From assembly GCA_907165065.1 (NCBI GenBank), contig OU015526.1, positions 71,447,723 through 71,511,722 of the forward strand: DNA of 64,000 bases, written 5' to 3'. The position numbers were made by a program, and so were the translations under genes. The notes beneath the pieces are model-generated. The model worked only from the letters and a program-made list of their open reading frames with translations, ran no database searches and was not told the origin of the DNA. The DNA is from Caprimulgus europaeus. Taxonomy: Eukaryota; Chordata; Aves; Caprimulgiformes; Caprimulgidae. Shown here piece by piece: positions 22,745 to 34,747 of this stretch (position 1 is its first letter; every line of letters begins with the position of its first letter).

Positions 22745-23643
22745 AAGGCTGAGGTTCTCAACAACTTTTTTGCCTCAGTCTTCCCTAGCAACCTGTCTCC
22801 TCACAACTCTCAAGTTGATGGCCCACAAGACAGAGACCAGGGAGACAAAGTCCCTCTCGCTATAAGTGAAGATAAGGTTCATGACCATCTGAAGAACCTG
22901 AACATACATAAGTACATGTGACCTGATAAGATGCATCCCAGAGTCTCGAGGGAACTGGCTGATGTGGTTGCCAAGCCATTCTCCATGATATTTGAAAAGT
23001 CATGGCAGTCAGGTGAAGTCCCTAGTGACTGGAAGAAAGGAAACATTATAATCATTTTTAAAAAAGGTAGAAAGAAGGACCCTGGGAACTGCCAACCTGT
23101 CAGCCTCACCTCTCTACCTGGGAAGATCATGGAACCAGATCCTCCTAGAAGCTATGCTGAAGTCCATGGAGGATGGGGAGGTGATTCAAGACAGTCAGCA
23201 TGACTTTACTGGGGGCAGGTCCTGCCTGACCAACCTAGTGGCTTTCTACAATAAAGTAACTGTATTCCCTGACAAGGGAAAAGCTATGGATGTCATCTGT
23301 CTGAATTTCTGCAAGGCCTTTGACACAGTCCTCCACAACATCCTTCTCTCTAAGTTGGAGAGATATGGATTTGATAGATGGAGTGTTCAGTGGATGGTCA
23401 CACCACTTGGTCAATGGCTCCATGTCCAGATAGAAGACAGTGACAAGCGGTGTCCCTCAAGCGTCTGCACTGGGACCAGTGCTGTTTAATATCTTAATTA
23501 ATGACATTGACAGTGGGATTGAGTGCACCCTCAGCAAGTTCACTGTTGGTGCCATCTACATGCCAGAGGGATGGGATGCTATCCAGAGGCACTTGGACAG
23601 GCTGGAGAAGTGGGCCCAGATGAACCTCATGAGGTTCTTCTGA
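22745..23643 (+). pseudogene. CR1 ORF2 internal fragment (reverse transcriptase), both ends missing
   Basis: The fragment starts in the linker (AAGGCTGAGGTTCTCAACAA, translating to KAEVLNNFFASVF). It runs through [40 protein letters not shown] and RSCLTNLVAFYNKV into the palm domain. Motif A reads LNFCKAFDTVLHN, in which the first catalytic Asp (family form LDFSKAFD) is Asn. Motif B is [15 protein letters not shown]. Motif C (family form FADDTKLGG) is gone: LSKF is followed directly by TVGAIYM, consistent with a deletion of about 25 nt. The fragment ends at about 23643 (QMNLMRFF), before the C-terminal region and tail. It is in several frames and cannot encode an active polymerase. Confidence 0.92.
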
Positions 23644-23945
23644 CTTCTGTCCATTGTTGGTCAACCATTGCCAACTGAGATTAGAAAATTATTGATGAAC
23701 AATTTTATTTTTGTGACCATGTGAACTATCTTCCATATTCCAATCTAAGTTACAATTGTTCTTTGAATAAAATAGTGAAAGAGAATAACTAATGTCATGA
23801 ACTGTAGGTTGGAAACTTCATCAAGTTCTCCACAGAAGCATTTTTATTCACGGACTATTCAACCGTTTTAGAAAGAATTTCTTTTTTTTTTTCAGCTACA
23901 GAAATCTACTTTCTAAAATACTACATTATCATTCACAGAATTCTT

Positions 23946-24012
23946 GAGTATATATTTCAGCCATATATATTTCCAGGGATATATATCTCTCCAGGTATAT
24001 TGCTGGGAGATA
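23946..24012 (+). repeat. Degenerate ~17-bp AT-rich tandem repeat, about 4 units
   Basis: Successive units are GAGTATATATTTCAG, CCATATATATTTCCAG, GGATATATATCTCTCCAG and GTATATTGCTGGG. Each has a TATAT core followed by a CAG-type end. Confidence 0.6.
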
Positions 24013-27000
24013 TTAAACTGAATATAGAGTTTTAAACAGGCATTTTAAAGTTCTCGGGGAAAACAGTGTTTATGTTGGAAGAAAATATAACCTGAGGGTG
24101 CAAATCACAAATATCCTTTGCTCAGTAGTATAATGTGACTGACTAGAGCAGTAGAAGACCAAGATGAGATTTTGTGGTGTTTTCATACAGTATTTAAGCC
24201 CAGCATTACTTTTATTGTTGAGTCATTAATGTGCTTCTCAAAAGACAATGCTTTTTGCCCATGCTCTCTTGAGGATATATTACCCACATGATTTTCTGGT
24301 TATTTTATTCTGGCTGTAGGAAAATACAGAAAATTTTTCACCTTTTTCCTAACATGGAATTTTTTTTCATTACTGAGCAACTTAAAAGTTCTTCCAGGGC
24401 CCCTTGAATTAGCCCAGTTTATATATATTAAAAAAATACCAATATATGAAGAGAAACAGAAATGTAGGTGCTACAGGGAAAAAAAAAAATGTGATCAGCA
24501 ACTGATGTTTTTTTCCTTATGTTTGATCTTCCTTTGAGGAATCCATGCAGGGTGACATTGATGTTTTCCCTGGAACATGCCCCTCCATTTCATCTCCGCA
24601 CTGATGAACTAGTGCTTAAATAGCTGGACAATCTTCTTTAAGGAATGGAAGACATTAAGAAGGGAAGAAAGAGACACTCTACCTAATTCTTCTCCAGAAC
24701 AAAATAAAGCAGAGAATGATTCACTGTTTGAAAGAGCTAAGTCTGTTCTGAACCTTCGGTGCACAATTGTTTGAAGGCCAAAGTGTTCGATGTCAGAGCA
24801 GTAAAATTCCTGACAAGGGACTTTACAGTGGCTGTTAATTGCCAAAGGGCTTTGTATAGGCAGCCCTAGAAAAGATATACACACACAGTATCCCTGTTAC
24901 TGTCGTGGCATGTACTGTATAAAATTTATTGACCTTGAGTTGTTAAAAGCCCTGTGATCCAGAGCCTGTTTTCTGTGTGCAGACAGGAATAAAGCAGGGA
25001 GACATGGTTATGCCTTCAGGTTGATCGACTGCAGGGAAGCTGTCAGGAGCTGGAGCTGGGGAGGGACATTTCCCCTGTGCCCATACACTGCTCTGATGGC
25101 TGAGCAGGCTGAGTGCACTGGATGAAATCAGTGCAGGCTGGATCCTCGGCAAGGAAAGGAAGCATCTGACAGAGCAGCATGTATTGAAACAGATGTACTC
25201 CAATGCAAACCCTGAGACTGTGCACGATCGAGGATTACATTACCCCAGCTGATGTGTAGATATGGCTTAATATTAAAAAAAAATGAGTTATGGATAGCTA
25301 CTTTGAATAAAATAGTTCCATAGTACTTGAATAGCCAAAATTATAAGAACTAGAGATGTGGAATTCACATTAAATCTGAAATAACATTGTTAATTATTTC
25401 CCTGCCTTCCCACTGCAACTACAGAACAGATAATATGAATTTTGTAAAGTTTACAACTATCAGTATTTATCATGGCCTCAGGAAAATAATCCAGATACAT
25501 CAGTTGTCTTCCCTGTCCATCCATCCCCATCCCCCCAAATACAGGTGCTTAGACAGTTCAGCTTTCCACAAAATAAACACCTACATTAGGGAGTTAAATC
25601 TAGATTTAAATTAACTAAGTAAACCTGAAAGTTAAACACTTAGGAAAACTCAAAGCCTATTTTACCCAGGTTCTGAGTTTTGAGCAATTTCCTTTTTTTT
25701 AAAAAAGCATATATTTTTCACCAGGTGTTGGTGCCATTCTTACTGTCATGATACACTAGTTGGTTTATGAGCCCTCTCTTTGGGACTGGAATCATCTTAC
25801 AGTCTGGTTATCCACTCCAAAGACTGCAAGCTCTTCCTGACTTAGCTCCTACCATGATGCCACCGAGACTGACCTGCCTAGCTTCCGATCTGCACAGGGA
25901 AAGCTGTCCTTTTGCAAACCAACTTCATTAGAAAGTATTGCAGAACTAATACATTCCATAATTTCTCACAATTATTTTAGTAAAGCTAGTTAATGAGGAT
26001 TTTTATTATTATTATTTTTCACAGATTCCAGTGATTTTGTAGTTTCCTGAAGCCATTTCAGCGACCTGATAAAAGAGAGAACCTTAGGTCTGTCCATTTG
26101 GGTTTTCTCCCTCAGGTCCACACTTTTCCTTTTACACTCCGTTGTTCTTTGGCCAGCTCTGGAGAGTTGGAGATGGAAAGCTGGTGTTTGGTGCTATACT
26201 TTATAAAGCTCCCCATCATTGAAAGACCCAGGCCCTACTTTACATTCCTGATTTTGCCTTTTCATAATGTGTCATGAAGAGTGCAGTACAGTTCCTGAGA
26301 CAGTGGCATCTAAAGCAATCGTAGACATCCTTGGGTATTCTGCCCAGCTTCTACATGGAGTTCTGGTGCTGAGTGAACATACTTTGAGGTCCATGTCAAT
26401 GTTCTGTGGTAGATGTCTCGGATACAGCAAGTGATCTCAAATGGTACTAGACATCTTATATTTAGGCAACTCAACCATTCCCCTAAATTTTGTTGCTTTA
26501 TTACACTTAAAGATCTTATTGTGGATTTATTTATTTTTAATGTGGATTCAAGTACTTATTGCTACCCTAACTAATGTCTTGACAGTCTAATCAAAATGCA
26601 ATGAGCATTTTTCTATGAGCCCAGTTACAGTTCTGTTAACACTCACAGTCCAAATAAATACAGAAAAAACCTCTTTAATAATACATTTTAAATTATTTAA
26701 CAATACATTCGCTTTCTAGTATCTAACTCTTTCCTTCAGTGTTACACTCACACTTGGGGATGTACCTCTGGGTCCCAAGGTCCACAGTGCCCATCAAGAA
26801 ATTTGAAGGGGAAGGTATTACATTAACTTTTTAGTAACATCCTGAAGGCTTTGCTGGGAGGACTGTGACATTCATGATGAGGTTTCTTTCTCTTTGGTCC
26901 TGGATCTGCTTAGCGCTATTATTTACTGTTTCCCTAAGGCATCCTGCTCATTTGTGCTTTTTTCCCCACTGGATCCCAGCTACAGCTGGACAATCCTCAC

Positions 27001-30000
27001 CCCTTCGTTGATAAAGACACATACAGCCCAAATTATTGGAAAAGGTTTTTTGTTTGTTATGCAGGGACAATGCAGGTTAGCTAGACCTTTACAACATTTG
27101 GTATGCACAGAGATAAGCTTAAACAAGGCGGGTAATAGTCTCTTGACACACAGACAATTGCTGTCACAGCTGGAAACACGCGAAAATGAATTCCAGCCAA
27201 GGCAAGTCCAGGAGAGCCCAAGGCCAGTGCTGTTTAGTTGATACACAGCATGTGGCTTTTAGTAAAATCAGGAACAATCATATTTGCTGACCTGCAACAG
27301 TGTCTAGCACCCAAGTTTTGGTCCGCTTCCATTTTGTCTGATCTTTCTACAGCATTTCAAGTATAGACAACCAGGCTTTTGGTGCTGTAAAACCACTGGC
27401 AGATGGAGAAACAGATGTAAAAGTGGTCAAAGGCAGAAACAAATCAGGAGTTAAATGAAAGGAGAAGCACATTAAAGGGATTTTTGACACTTACAAAGCA
27501 TGAGAAAGACTCAGGTGTTTATCCAGTTTAGTCCCTGAGTCCTGTGGGTACATATTTATAGCTGTTAGGTTTCAAAAATAAATGCATACGTTTGTGAGTT
27601 TGCTACAAATCTACTGCATATACATTTTTGGAGGGAAAAAAAAAAAAAAGTCTATTTTACTCTGAACTGCAGGACTGCAGCATGTGCTCACGACCCAGCT
27701 GTATCTTCCCAAATTAGAACCCCAAAACCATAAAATCACACAGTGAACAGTAGATGTCAACACACAGAAGGCAGGTGGGTAACATGGACAGTTATCTCCA
27801 AATCAGGAATTAGTTTGCTGTGGATCCAGGAATTTTTGAAAATGAATAAATGGGACCAGAGTATTTGGAAGGAGACATCACAAAATACTGAAGCTACTTC
27901 TTGTTAGTCTGTTATTAAAATAATGATAGTGGGCACTACTCCTGTTCAGTTTTCCTCTGTTCTAAGAATATTCTATTTAGTGTCTTAGAACTGCTTAAAT
28001 TTCTCATCTTTCTTCTGCTAAATACCTATGCAAAACTCTAAAAGTATACCCTACAGTAGCTGCAGGTTTGTATACTAATACTTCACCAATGTTAGGCAAT
28101 GTTTAACTGCACTATTGAATCCAAGGGATGAATCTGAAAAAAATAGTAATCAATTTTAAAAATCCCCTTTCCTAGGAGGTTTTCACTGGCATATTTACAG
28201 GAAAAAAAGACCAATATATTCCAAAAACATGAATTAAAATATCTTTCCAAATAGTTCTGCCTTCCAGCTTTGTTACAATAACCAACTATTTACATATTAA
28301 GGCATATATGGTTTACGAGGGATGAAAGAAGCTGTAAACTCCAGAGGAAAGGCGTTAGGTACTCTCAGAGAAATTCAAGGAAATTATGTGGAAGTGGATA
28401 TCAGCAGGAATAGTTTTGACCCAATATAACATCCTTGTTGGTCCAGAGCTGATTGCGCTGATTGCACTGCTTGGTGTGATTGTTACTACACGAAACTCTC
28501 TCCTGTAGTCCTCCCTACTCAGTGGATCACCAGTTTCAATCTCTGTTTCCAAAATGAAATTACACCATTGTCTTCACAGGCACAGCCTCTATTAAAGATG
28601 ACAGAAGTCACACAAGATTATGAAAAAGTGTAATTAAGGTCCTGGAGGGCGATGTAAAATTTCAAAGAAAAACAAACCTCTAGAGTGTAAGTTCAGAAAG
28701 ATCCCAGAACTAAACTTTGAAGTCATTTTTGTGGGCTTGTTTCATTGAGTGCTAAATGCATTTTTTTTCCTTCAAATTTTGTGAACAAATTTGTTTTTCC
28801 CAAAAATTCTTCCAGCACTTTTACTGGCAAATACATGTTTCATATGAGCTGGTTTACTTGGAAACTAAAATTTCTACTATTGGCAAATGCAGATCATTAT
28901 TTATGGTAGACTAATGTATATAACACTATAGCTAGCATTTTCTCTACAAAGTTTATGATACAAGATATTGAAGCTATTTTTATGTGGATCACATTTTTAG
29001 AAAATATTTTAATATTAGAAATATTTAGTGAATGTGATTTTCTGTGAGAATAAACTAAAATAATAATCTAACTTGATTTAGACACCCCTAAGGAACCCTT
29101 CAAAACGCATGTAACAATAGAGATATGACAGAAGTCAATCAGAGATTAATGATATTTCTTGACAACCCAAATTTTCATTAAATTATTTTCAGGGCCTTTA
29201 CAGTTATTATTAAAAGCATGTTTCACTTACTACATTATTTAAAATTACCATTTTAACAAGAAAAGACACAGTAATTAAGCTAATACTTTACATAGTAACT
29301 TGCCAACATTGATTGTCAAGAAATGTGCAAACCAAAAGGACATGTCAAAGGAATGTCAAAGGTCCCAGAAGATTAAGAATTTCTCATAAATAAAGCTCTT
29401 TTTTTCTGTACTTTGTTCAGCCAAACCCCTGTGGAAATTTGGGGTTGAGTTATGGAGGGTTTTTTCTTTTATGATTCCCATGTTGGAATGTGATGGTTTT
29501 GGGGGTTTTGTTTGTTTGCTTTTTTTTATGTTGGGGTTTTTTTTTTGTACAAACTATCATGGGGAGTTTAACTATAACAAGAACTGTGGAGTTGATCAAA
29601 ACTTCTTACATCAAAGTCATTGAAAAAGGAAAACAGAACATGAGGAATCTATACAAAAAATTAAATTATTTGCACCCTCAGAGTAACTTGAAACAGCTAT
29701 GCCACTAGAACTACCTATCACATTTTCATTAAGTGGATTCAAGAAGTTTTCTTAATAACTAATTCTTACAAAAATACATCTCCCCACTCCTTCTTACGAA
29801 AGATACAACTTAGGAAATTTAAGAAAGCAGTGTGAGAGCAAAATATCTCCATATAAGATTTCTTGATTTTCTCATACTGATTTCCTTGTCCCATTAAAAT
29901 TACTCCTACAGCTATTTCAAAACTTGTCTTTCTCTTCCTCCAAGAGACCCTTTATTTCATTCTTCTGCCACTTTTATGACCAGATCCCTGCAGTTCAAGT

Positions 30001-33000
30001 ATCACCTCAATGGTTGGGAACAGGGATAGATTCTGCTTGAAGTATGAGAACAGGGTTTGGGATGCAACCGGACGTTGTTGATGGACACAGAAAAATGTAG
30101 GAAATTTGTTTTTAATATAACTTGAAATTAAAAGGAGCAGGTTGTAACTTTCACAATGAATGTGTATGGGTTTTTGTTGATTTTGAGGTATTTTCTCAGA
30201 TGTATATATGTGGAAGTATATGCTTTGCTGTTTTAAAATTTCTGGATTTTTAAGGCAATTTTATTTACTTTTCTCCATGCTGTAACATTTGACTTTACAT
30301 ATGTGACAATGTTCTGAGCATATTAGGAATAAATCAGCAAAATAGAGGCTGTCTTTTATCTTCCACTTACCTGTACAAACATTTATACCTCAGTCAGTAT
30401 TAAGGGAACTGAGCTTTTCAGGACATGATTAAATAATGAGCAAACATAGCTGAAAGACCTCAGCTTGGAGGGACAGAAGGTTCTCTGCTCAGTAATAGCA
30501 AGTAGATGGGAAATCCTTGGGTTATTTTGGTAAACTCTATCTTGAAAAAAATGAAACACAAGGTCTGCCCTTGGTTATGTATGTCTAATTCCCAGAAATT
30601 TCACTTCTATTTGCATGTCTGAATATATCAGGATAGAACCGGACTTTATATACTCAGCCAGAAAAATGATAACATTTTTCTTGCAATGAAACTGAGACTG
30701 GTCTACTGCCTTTAATGATTTTTTTCTGTTGGTTTTATGATGAATTTTTGAGAGAAAAAAAATTGATGTTAATTCCACTAATTCTGGTGATTTTAGCTTT
30801 TTGAAGACCCAGGCAATAAATTACTTACTTGATCAAAGTATGACTCTGGAAATGGCAAAATCCAAATGTTAAATATGGTAGCTGAATTTCAGCAGGAAAA
30901 TGAAAATGCTCAGTTAATCTTTATGTCATTGTATTTCAGGTAACCATGTAAAGTGTCTTCTATTAAGTCTAAGTAGATGCCATTTTGCTGTTCAGACCAC
31001 ATTCCACATATTTTGGCAGAGATCTCTGTAATTCAGTTTTTGAATTGCAAACAATGTTGTAACCACCAAAACAACTGCTCCCCACAGTGGGAAGGTAGTG
31101 AATGTGGGAAGATGTTATTATATCTCTTTTTTTTTTAATTAATTCCAAAATCCTAATTATGAGGCAGATAACATGGCATCAAGATCACTGTGTTTACATA
31201 GGCTGGTCTGTAGCATCATGGCTGAAAATTAATGACAAGGACAGACCTAAGCGTGCAGCAGTTTATCTCTAGTACTTCGGTATATATCCATGGTATGACT
31301 GTTCTGGTTATCTCCACTCACTTCCCAGCATGAGCCCGTCTCTTTATCTTCCAGCTGAGACACATGGGTGGAAAAACCCCAAACAAACCACACACACAAA
31401 AAAAGAGATGACAGGTCTAGTATTTGTAAATAACACCACTATGTTACAATCAATACCATCTTCTGATCACATCTTTTCATCACATATGAAGCACAACACA
31501 CCATAAGCCTTTGCTCAGCAACTGAATGTTTTCTTGTTTTTTTGAATATGAAACAGAAATCACGTGTATTGAAGAAAAGGCTAGATGTCTTAATGTGTTT
31601 TGCTAAACATAACCCAGACCCATGGCTATCATACTTTTATGAATGTCCCTGGAAAGATGAGTGCTGAAGCCTATAGTGATTGTGTATAACAGAGTAGCTT
31701 GCTATTGTGAGCTACTTCTTTCTTCTTCTATATTCTGGAGAAAAACATGAAAAATAAAATTGTCATATGAAAACTATGTACACTTCAAAAATGTTTAAAA
31801 CACTTTGCAGTTCTAAAATATCTGAATCAAAATTCTTAGGAAAAAATGTGTGTAGCTTTATACGTGGATAGAGAATCTTGCATCAGACTATATTGTGGAG
31901 ATTTTATAAGAAAGCTATTTATGAACAGAAACATTTCAGGAAGAACTACATTCCAGTCGACCAGTATTTGGTGGCAGATTACTAAAAAAAGACTTATATT
32001 ACAAGATTTTATATATATATACACATACATACTTATTTTTGTATGTGAACTTTGCTTATATTTATTTGTTCATGGAGAGATTCCAATCACTGGAGCACTT
32101 TAATAAAATGGGAACATAACCGGCAACGGAAGCTTTTAATTAACAGAAAGAGTTGGTTTAAGAAATGTTCCAAAATCTGTAGAGCTGCATGTTTTTAAAT
32201 CTAATTTATGTACCAATTTAAGTATATTCCCTTTTATACACTCTTGGTGCACTTAACTGCTTAAAACATTTTGAATAGACTGTAGCAGCATTTGGCAAAT
32301 ATATTAACTGTGAGTAGAGTTATGTATCTGGACTTCCATTATTTGATTAAATGAACTAAATGACACTAGAACAGAGGAGATTAAAATAGGTCTTGTGTGT
32401 TTTTCAAGAATGGTGCTGCTGAGTCCCAACATGGCAGTGTTCATACTTATATTTGTCTTCCCTTAATGACAGCAGCAAGAAATTAACTTTTAGTAGCTGC
32501 TTTTATAATGTGACTAGCTAAACATAATAAGTGGCTGCTTTTTTGTATAGGTGTTTTCCTTAAAAAAAAAAAAAAAATCAGGGCACATCCTCTTCAGAAA
32601 AGATCAGTAGGTTTCCTTTTCCTCTGGACAGAAAACACAGAGTACATTTCTTTGGAATCAAGTGCATGCTGCCAGAATTGCATGGTGTCTGGAGTGGCAC
32701 TGTCTCACAGCTGGCTTGGAGTGTTGGTGGAGTCATGCAGATGTATCTGGACATCCGTGCAATGCATAGTACAACTGCACGGCAATGTGCTAAAGTGATC
32801 CTGCATTTGTTTATTTTGTTTAGGAAACACCATCCTTTGAAAAAATGTTGTCTCTCCTTGCCTTCTAACATGCTCACTGATTGCAAAGCATGTGAACATA
32901 GATAAGATGGGTAAGCAAGCCTTTTGTCATGAATATTAGGATATGAGAGGAAAAAAAATCATCCACCTGGACATGAATATGCGTTTAGGTGAAAAAAAAA

Positions 33001-34316
33001 CCCTAAGTCTGAGAAAGTAATTCCTGGACGCTCCAGCCACTGAATGCCAAGTGCTGAGCAGTGCTTTCAAATTGTACATATGTCTGTTTATTTACATATG
33101 AGTACATAAGTATTGTCTCATAAATATATACGTACATACTAATTATATCAAGATCAGTGAAAGATTTCTTATGGCAACACCTACCACATTCTGACACAAA
33201 ATCTGAGTGTCAATTTACCTTGCTCCTGTAAACTGGTTTTGACTCATTTTTACTTGTCATTTACACCCAAATATTTTTCCTGTCTGCAACCTCCAATTAA
33301 AATGAGTAAGTGAAAGAGGAACTCTAGGTTATCTGTGATTTATTCACTCATAGATTAAAACATTTGATGCAATATTTAGTCTGCTACTAAATAAAAATAT
33401 TAGCCACATTTAGCACATAGAACTAAATTCTTGGGTCAAAAAATTCTACTAGAAATGCTGTTTGATTTTAGTGATTGTTCCATACCTGATTTAAAAACAC
33501 TATTGAAAGGCATCCTCTGTTAAGCAGCTCAATAACCATTTTTTAATCCCTTATAAGTGAAAACTGCTAATCCTCAACATAAGCTGAAGATGAGGTGTGG
33601 GGGGTGGGGAAACCCCAAAACAGTGAAAATAAAGTAAGTCAGGCTGCACAAGTGTATAGCTGTAATTCAGACCTCCTTTCCATATAATAGACTTTTCCAC
33701 CACAGTTTCTGTAAGGCCAAACAAGAAAATTCCTGAGTCTTTGTAAGCCACAAAAGCCAGCATCACTCCTGAACCTTGTCCCCATCAAGTCTGCTGCATG
33801 CGTTAGGACTAAGAATTGCTTAACTGGAAATTACAGAGGAGCAGAGTCAGGCAATGGAAAACCAAATTTGGATGAAATCCAGATCAGAAAGCATACAGTT
33901 ACCCAGACAGAGTATTAGGTTTAGGGCTCCTTCAAAAGCTTAGCTGAATAGTGCTAGCTTAAAGTTGGGGAAAGGCTAAAGGCATCATTTCAGAAACAAC
34001 CTTTGTGCACCGAGCCCAACAATGATGATGGAGAGAAAAGTCAACAATAAAGACATGTGATACTACATTACACAGTAAAAAATATGAAATGCCATTAACT
34101 GGACAATAGAAACCTAAACAAGGACTGACCTTGACCACGTAACAGTGAGACTGAGAAAGGAAAGTGGATACTGATGGAAACCATGTGTTTTTCTGTAAAG
34201 GGATTCAATTAGTTACATGAGCACTAACTTCCACTAAGGGTTACAATACATGCAAAGGCTAAGCAAAGGAAGCTGAAAAACTCCAACCATCACACTGGTT
34301 TTGAAGTAATTTCCCT

Positions 34317-34322
34317 TCCTCT
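34317..34322 (+). repeat. Left target-site duplication TCCTCT of the ERVK-like LTR
   Basis: Perfect six-base match to 34742-34747, immediately flanking the LTR on both sides. Confidence 0.85.
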
Positions 34323-34741
34323 TGTCGCGACGGAGTGAAAACTCGGACAGCTCAATATGCGATGATCAGCAGATTTCAGCAGGCTTCCCTTTACTGATTA
34401 CATATGTGCTCCTTATATACAGCGGTTAATTAAGCTCATGCATACTCTCAAAGACCCACAGTGATTGGCTTATTAAGTTTCCTGGGAACTTTCTCTTTGT
34501 TATAACAGGTGATATTGCTCTGTTCAGGTCGCAAGGACATCAACAGGATACTCCTTACTTTGCGGTTACCAGCTCCCAGCTACTCCCTTCTTTTTCCCAG
34601 CTTAGTTAAAGTTGTTTATAATTTACCCTGACTAATGTCAAGGGCCTAAACTGGCTTACTGCATCCTAAACCATTTCAATACCCTCGCTGCTTTCCACTA
34701 AAAGCCTGTGATTGTACAATATCTCTTAGTGATCTACAACA
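34323..34741 (-). mobile_element. Solo LTR, ERVK/alpharetrovirus-like
   Basis: A 419-bp LTR lies on the minus strand. Read on that strand it begins TGTTGTAGATCACTAAGAGA and ends TTTTCACTCCGTCGCGACA. The plus-strand copy of the duplication TCCTCT stands on both sides (34317-34322 and 34742-34747), which proves the boundaries and the TG...CA ends. A TATA box TATATAAGG lies on the minus strand at 34411-34419. It is followed about 20 bases later by AGTAAAGGG, where a polyadenylation signal AATAAAGGG is expected; this copy has a one-base change. The GCTGTCCGAG and TTTTCACTCCGTC ending is typical of avian ERVK-class LTRs as I recall them. No internal retroviral sequence remains, so it is a solo LTR. 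The perfect duplication suggests it is younger than the ERVL LTR. Confidence 0.9.
34411..34419 (-). promoter_or_regulatory. TATA box of the ERVK-like LTR
   Basis: TATATAAGG on the minus strand, inside the solo LTR. The sequence looks intact. Whether it still drives transcription is not known from sequence. Confidence 0.6.
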
Positions 34742-34747
34742 TCCTCT
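34742..34747 (+). repeat. Right target-site duplication TCCTCT of the ERVK-like LTR
   Basis: Perfect partner of 34317-34322. The six-base size fits ERVK/alpharetroviral integrases. Confidence 0.85.

Larger units (their letters stand above)
23644..34322. other. Unique AT-rich DNA, no gene seen
   Basis: Over 10 kb with no recognisable exon, RNA gene or mobile element. It contains a degenerate 17-bp phased repeat (23946-24012), homopolymer runs near 24.48, 27.64 and 32.56 kb, and a G/T-rich stretch at 29.49-29.55 kb. The longest open frame (26894-27241, 115 codons) has no domain or codon signature and overlaps an equally long frame on the other strand, so I treat it as chance. Confidence 0.5.

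Noticed and set aside
26894-27241. 115-codon open frame, the longest outside repeats
   Set aside because: No domain, no codon or composition signature, an overlapping frame of similar length on the opposite strand, and no adjacent exon signals. Expected by chance in 64 kb.
33595-33620. GGGGAAACCCC hairpin next to a G-run
   Set aside because: The stem is very short and nothing around it suggests an RNA gene or terminator.
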